Shown here: positions 60,141 to 64,000 of the stretch, one piece after another
Position numbering within the stretch: position 1 is the first letter of the stretch
Layout of the letters: each line of letters begins with the position of its first letter
Assembly (NCBI RefSeq): GCF_008124875.1
Contig: NZ_VNIA01000002.1
Coordinates: 434,001 to 498,000 of the forward strand
Origin: Tenacibaculum adriaticum
GTDB taxonomy: Bacteria > Bacteroidota > Bacteroidia > Flavobacteriales > Flavobacteriaceae
Direction: 5' to 3'
DNA: 64,000 nucleotides
Made by a program: the position numbers and the translations under genes
The notes under the pieces: model-generated
The model's input: the letters and a program-made list of their open reading frames with translations, nothing else
What the model was told of the DNA's origin: nothing
Databases searched by the model: none

Positions 60141-60986
60141 TTATTTTGCAGTAGAATTTCTTAACATAGCTTCTGCTTGTTGATTGAATTTAGCTGCATA
60201 TTTCTTAGCTGTTGGTAAATAATCACGTAACCCAACAATACGTGACTGATTAGAAGGGTGAGTACTTAAAAATTCTGGAGGTGCTTGTGAGCCACTTTTT
60301 TCTGCATTTTGTCCCATACGTACCCATACATTAATCGCTTCTTCCCCATTGTATCCTGCCATTATCATAAACACTAAACCTAATTTATCTGCTTCTGTTT
60401 CATGAGTTCTACTAAATGATAACATTCCTAACTGAGAACCAACTCCGTAGGCCATATTCCACAAGTTGCTATTCTCACTATTTGCTGAACCTATAGCGAT
60501 GGCAGCTCCTCCCAATTGTTGAATTTGAGCTGAACTCATACGTTCTTGACCATGTTTTGCAAACGCATGTGCTACCTCATGTCCCATAACTGCAGCAATA
60601 CCATCTGTATTTGCGCAAATTGGCATAATTCCTGTGTAAAAAACTACCTTCCCTCCTGGCATACACCAAGCGTTAATTGTTTTATCATCAATTAAATTAA
60701 ACTCCCATTTATAGGAATCTGCTTCGGCTGTCATGCCGTTTGCTCGCATAAACCTATCAACTGCTGCCGCGACATTTTTTCCTACAGTATTTAATTCATT
60801 AGCCTTTGCCGTGTTTTTAACGATTTTACTACTATTTTCCTTTAAAAACCCATTATATTGCTGAAAACTAGTTGGTAAAATCTGTGCATCACTCACAAAA
60901 TTAACACGTTGTCTTCCTGTAATAGGTACTGTACTACACTCAATAAATAAAATTGTTATAAACGCTAGTGCTAAAACTTTTCTCAT
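60141..60986 (-). CDS. M48 family metalloprotease lipoprotein
   Basis: The 281-residue protein is a lipoprotein (cysteine in LFIECSTVP, near residue 17) with an M48 zinc-peptidase domain: HEVAHAFAKHGQERM (about residues 130-144) is the HExxH motif and ETEADKLGL (about 197-205) gives the third ligand. It resembles LoiP/YcaL-type proteases that check outer-membrane protein assembly. TPR repeats, as in BepA, are absent. It is monocistronic with its own terminator. Confidence 0.9.
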   Translation of the reverse strand: MRKVLALAFITILFIECSTVPITGRQRVNFVSDAQILPTSFQQYNGFLKENSSKIVKNTAKANELNTVGKNVAAAVDRFMRANGMTAEADSYKWEFNLIDDKTINAWCMPGGKVVFYTGIMPICANTDGIAAVMGHEVAHAFAKHGQERMSSAQIQQLGGAAIAIGSANSENSNLWNMAYGVGSQLGMLSFSRTHETEADKLGLVFMIMAGYNGEEAINVWVRMGQNAEKSGSQAPPEFLSTHPSNQSRIVGLRDYLPTAKKYAAKFNQQAEAMLRNSTAK

Positions 60987-61110
60987 TTCTTTTACTTTTT
61001 AATTTGATTTTTTTTGTTTTTAATTTTAAACTTTAATATAAAAAAGTCTAAAACATTTTCAAGTTTTAAAGATACAAAATTTCTATCTTTATCATGAAAA
61101 CATTTTATTA

Positions 61111-61983
61111 ATGAACCTTACAAACAACACGAAAATATTGCCATCTAGCATGTCAATCCCTAATTTTATAAAAATTACTGCTCGCTGTATTCAGTTTATT
61201 TCTACAAAACTAACTGTACTATTTGCACATAAATTATTCACTTCACCGTTTAATTTTAAAACGCCAGATCGTGAAAAAACAATGTGGCAAAGTGCACAAA
61301 AAAAACGTATTAAAATTATAACTCTTAATAAAGAAATAGATGTTTTATCTTACGGATATTCTACTAAGAAAGTGCTATTAATTCATGGATGGTCTGGAAG
61401 AAGTACGCAATTATTCACGGTTGCCGATAAGCTACTTGAAAAAGGATACATGGTAATTTCTTTTGATGGCCCTGCACATGGAAAATCTGAAGGAAAACAA
61501 ACTTCAATGCTCGATTTTCTGGAAGCTATAAAACAAATTAATCAAGAGTTTGGTCCTTTTGATAGCGCAATAGGACATTCTTTTGGAGGAATGGCATTAT
61601 ACAATATCTCCAATGAATTAAATTTAAAAAACTTTGTAACTATAGGATCTGGAGACAAAGTAAGTACAATTATTAATCGATTTATTGAAGATTTAAATTT
61701 AAAACCTAAGATTGCAACCAAACTAAAACAGTTTTACGACAAAAAATGGAACAGAGATGTTGATAATCATGCAAGTTCTGAACTGGCAAAACAAATTAAA
61801 ATACCTATTTTAGTGGTTCATGATTCTATAGATGGAGATGTTGCTGTAAGTTGTGCTGTAAATATCCGTCAAAGTCTACAAAAGGGTTCATTGTTAATTA
61901 CACAAGGTTTGGGTCACACCAAAATCTTACGTGATAAAAACACCATGAGTCGAGTTGTAGAATTCATCACACAAAACCAATGA
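61111..61983 (+). CDS. Alpha/beta hydrolase
   Basis: The 290-residue hydrolase has LIHGWSGRSTQL (about residues 91-102) as oxyanion region, the nucleophile elbow AIGHSFGGMAL (about 154-164, serine) and the histidine in GLGHTKILRD (about 268-277). An acid in VVHDSIDGDV completes the triad. A later ATG at 61150 (MSIPNFIKI) is also a plausible start. It overlaps msrB by 4 nt (ATGA), so both are made together. The substrate is unknown and is probably an ester or small acyl compound. Confidence 0.82.
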   Translation: MNLTNNTKILPSSMSIPNFIKITARCIQFISTKLTVLFAHKLFTSPFNFKTPDREKTMWQSAQKKRIKIITLNKEIDVLSYGYSTKKVLLIHGWSGRSTQLFTVADKLLEKGYMVISFDGPAHGKSEGKQTSMLDFLEAIKQINQEFGPFDSAIGHSFGGMALYNISNELNLKNFVTIGSGDKVSTIINRFIEDLNLKPKIATKLKQFYDKKWNRDVDNHASSELAKQIKIPILVVHDSIDGDVAVSCAVNIRQSLQKGSLLITQGLGHTKILRDKNTMSRVVEFITQNQ

Positions 61984-62462
61984 AAAAAATAGTTTTTATC
62001 TTATTTATAGGATTTCTTATTTCCTGTCAATCAACAGCACAAAATAAAAAAATGGAAAACAAAAAATACAAAGTTGAAAATTCTGAAGCAGAATGGAAGA
62101 AAAAGTTAACTCCTATGCAATTTCATGTTTTAAGAGAAGCAGGAACTGAAAGACCTGGCACAAGTGAATTTAATGATTTTCAAGAAAAAGGAACCTATGT
62201 ATGTGCTGCTTGTAATACACCTCTATATAAATCTGATAGAAAATTTGATGCACATTGCGGTTGGCCTTCTTTTGATGAAGCTATAGAAGAAAACATCGAA
62301 TTAGATGTAGATTATAAAATTGGTTATGAGCGTACAGAATTAAAATGTAAAACTTGCGGAAGTCATTTAGGTCATCGATTTAATGATGGTCCAAAAGAAA
62401 CAACAGGACAACGTCATTGTTTAAACGGAGTCGCTTTGAAGTTTATTCCTGAGAAAAAATAA
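61980..62462 (+). CDS. msrB: Peptide-methionine (R)-S-oxide reductase, exported lipoprotein form
   Basis: MsrB reduces methionine-R-sulfoxide in proteins. The 160 residues begin with a lipoprotein signal (cysteine in GFLISCQST near residue 16), so it acts in the envelope, probably on oxidised periplasmic proteins. The zinc pairs are CAAC (about 78-81) and CKTC (about 126-129), and CGWPSFDEAI and the catalytic RHCLNG (near residue 149) are present. It starts inside the stop of the hydrolase gene. MsrB identity is secure; a separate MsrA is not in the window. Confidence 0.93.
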   Translation: MKKIVFILFIGFLISCQSTAQNKKMENKKYKVENSEAEWKKKLTPMQFHVLREAGTERPGTSEFNDFQEKGTYVCAACNTPLYKSDRKFDAHCGWPSFDEAIEENIELDVDYKIGYERTELKCKTCGSHLGHRFNDGPKETTGQRHCLNGVALKFIPEKK

Positions 62463-62760
62463 ACTAAATTTAACCACCTAAACAACTTAAAAAACACTTT
62501 AAATAATATAACTTAATCTTTGTATTAATCTAATAAGTAACAGTTCTACAAAAATAAATCTGTGCACAAAAAAAGCTGTCAATAATTTAGTTCTATCAAA
62601 ATATTACTTATTATTTCATTGATTTAAGAAGTGAACTGTAAAAAAAGGAAGATAATAATTGGTAAAATGCCTATTCGTGCAGTTTTAATGTTTTTGATAT
62701 ATTTACTCAACATCACACAAAACTATTAATATTAACTTAAAAACTACCGACTAAAATAAT
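62463..62760. other. A/T-rich non-coding gap before ffh
   Basis: About 300 bases between msrB and the ffh promoter hold no reading frame of note, no recognised RNA family and no clear hairpin terminator. I see nothing specific here. Confidence 0.5.
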
Positions 62761-62768
62761 TATATTTG
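62761..62768 (+). promoter_or_regulatory. -7 promoter box of ffh
   Basis: TATATTTG is an exact TAnnTTTG match, 26 nt before the ffh ATG. Confidence 0.5.
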
Positions 62769-62794
62769 TGCCTCTAAAAATGAAGTAGACACAC

Positions 62795-64000
62795 ATGTTT
62801 AATAATTTAAGTGAAAAGTTAGATAAAGCGTTACATACGCTGAAAGGACACGGAAAAATTACGGAAGTAAACGTTGCGGAAACTTTAAAAGAAGTTCGTA
62901 GAGCACTTTTAGATGCCGATGTTAACTTTAAAATAGCTAAACAATTTACCAAAACTGTTCAAGAAAAAGCCTTAGGACAAGACGTTTTAACTACGTTAAA
63001 TCCTGGACAATTAATGGTTAAATTGGTTAAAGATGAACTAACCGAATTAATGGGTGGTGATTCTGTTGGTATTAATTTAGGAGGTTCGCCAACTGTAATT
63101 TTAATGTCTGGCTTACAAGGTTCGGGTAAAACTACCTTTTCTGGTAAATTAGCTAACTACTTAAAAACTAAAAAGAATAAGCAAGTTTTATTAGTTGGTT
63201 GTGATGTGTATCGCCCTGCTGCTATTAATCAATTACAAGTTGTAGGTGAACAAATTGGTGTAGAGGTATATGCGGAAGTAGGAAATCAAGACCCTGTAGA
63301 AATTTCCAAAAATGCAATTGCACATGCAAAAGCAAATAGTAAAAATGTTGTTATTATCGATACCGCTGGTCGTTTAGCGATTGATGAAGCATTAATGACA
63401 GAAATTTCAAATATTCATAAAGCTGTAAATCCGCAAGAAACACTTTTTGTTGTAGATTCTATGACGGGGCAAGATGCGGTTAACACGGCAAAAGCTTTTA
63501 ACGATTTACTTAATTTTGATGGAGTTATCCTTACCAAATTAGACGGTGATACTCGTGGTGGGGCTGCTTTATCAATTAAATCTGTAGTAAATAAACCTAT
63601 TAAGTTTATAGGTACTGGAGAAAAAATGGATGCAATTGATGTGTTCTATCCAGATCGTATGGCGGATCGTATTTTAGGAATGGGAGACGTGGTATCCTTA
63701 GTAGAACGCGCTCAAGAACAATACGATGAAGAAGAAGCTAGAAAACTTCAAAAGAAGATTGCTAAAAACCAGTTTGGTTTTGACGATTTCTTAAGCCAAA
63801 TACAGCAAATAAAAAAAATGGGAAGCATGAAAGACCTAGTCGGAATGATTCCTGGAGCTGGAAAAGCATTAAAAGATGTTGATATAGATGATGATGCTTT
63901 TAAAGGAATTGAAGCTATTATTAACTCAATGACACCTGGAGAAAGAAGTACACCTACTCTTATTAACGCTAGCCGTAAAAAGAGAATCGCAAAAGGTTCT
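62795..64000 (+). CDS. ffh: Signal recognition particle protein Ffh, C-terminus cut by window edge
   Basis: Ffh is the protein part of the signal recognition particle and brings membrane and secreted proteins to FtsY and SecYEG. The frame from 62795 (MFNNLSEKLDKALHTLKG) stays open to the window end, giving 402 residues. The N domain (about 1-85), the GTPase G1 GLQGSGKTT (about 107-115), G3 DTAGR (about 190-194) and G4 TKLDGDTRGGA (about 248-258) are clear. Part of the methionine-rich M domain is visible (GSMKDLVGMIPG) before the cut. A TATATTTG promoter box precedes it. Confidence 0.96.
   Translation, partial: MFNNLSEKLDKALHTLKGHGKITEVNVAETLKEVRRALLDADVNFKIAKQFTKTVQEKALGQDVLTTLNPGQLMVKLVKDELTELMGGDSVGINLGGSPTVILMSGLQGSGKTTFSGKLANYLKTKKNKQVLLVGCDVYRPAAINQLQVVGEQIGVEVYAEVGNQDPVEISKNAIAHAKANSKNVVIIDTAGRLAIDEALMTEISNIHKAVNPQETLFVVDSMTGQDAVNTAKAFNDLLNFDGVILTKLDGDTRGGAALSIKSVVNKPIKFIGTGEKMDAIDVFYPDRMADRILGMGDVVSLVERAQEQYDEEEARKLQKKIAKNQFGFDDFLSQIQQIKKMGSMKDLVGMIPGAGKALKDVDIDDDAFKGIEAIINSMTPGERSTPTLINASRKKRIAKGS

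Noticed and set aside
1..64000. CRISPR arrays, tRNA or rRNA genes and prophage genes
   Set aside because: No regularly spaced repeats, cloverleaf-like sequences, rRNA signatures or phage structural genes were seen in the gaps or frames.

Overview
The window is a low-GC chromosome segment from a member of the Flavobacteriaceae (Bacteroidota), most like a marine genus. The evidence is TAnnTTTG-type -7 promoter boxes before many genes, signal peptides ending in AQ, TonB-dependent receptors with CarboxypepD_reg-like N-termini, type IX secretion (T9SS) sorting tails, an S46 peptidase, malate:quinone oxidoreductase, DUF3810 and the rpsF-rpsR-rplI order. No transposase, integrase, phage gene, CRISPR array, rRNA or tRNA was found. 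Genus is inference only.

Layout. 1-19.7 kb is mostly core: dnaB (cut by the left edge), a DUF3810 protein, pepT, lysA, an Oar-like TonB receptor, the ribosomal operon rpsF-rpsR-rplI, a second TonB receptor, a sterol desaturase-type hydroxylase, a sigma / membrane regulator / outer-membrane protein trio, mqo and an S46 dipeptidyl peptidase of the DPP11 type. 19.7-29.1 kb looks accessory: a STAS-like protein plus a STAS/GHKL-ATPase pair and an RsgA-type GTPase lie between two ~95-bp direct repeats. They are followed by a mixed run of regulators and small enzymes (WYL regulator, VOC protein, Fur-family regulator with a clear operator, thioredoxin reductase-like flavoenzyme, a frameshifted small gene, methyltransferase, SigZ-like sigma, PhzF, a shortened Ada-like protein, DUF1203). 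29.1-34.7 kb is a tight six-gene minus-strand operon: small Cys-containing protein, GNAT, Na+/solute symporter, M20D amidohydrolase, alanine racemase and ornithine-racemase-type enzyme. I read it as a D-/N-acyl-amino acid module.

At 35.1 kb a well-formed cobalamin riboswitch has no recognisable B12 gene downstream; the next gene is a hotdog thioesterase. 36.5-43.8 kb carries priA (apparently starting at ATT), recG, an RsmB-like rRNA methyltransferase and small enzymes. 43.8-48.1 kb has two tandem secreted T9SS endonucleases made by a duplication that dragged along the end of the methyltransferase gene. 48-62.5 kb holds SPFH, CDF, thioesterase, VWA-membrane, purB and TerC genes, a His/Cys-rich protein - TonB receptor - lipoprotein operon (probably metal uptake), an MFS carrier, an M48 protease lipoprotein, a hydrolase and MsrB. 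ffh is cut by the right edge.

The most unusual items are: a three-copy intergenic element with fixed hairpin spacing (two copies flank lysA); the repeat-flanked STAS/ATPase pair; the racemase operon with a ~250-nt leader; the orphan B12 riboswitch; the ATT start of priA; and the duplication scar between the nucleases.
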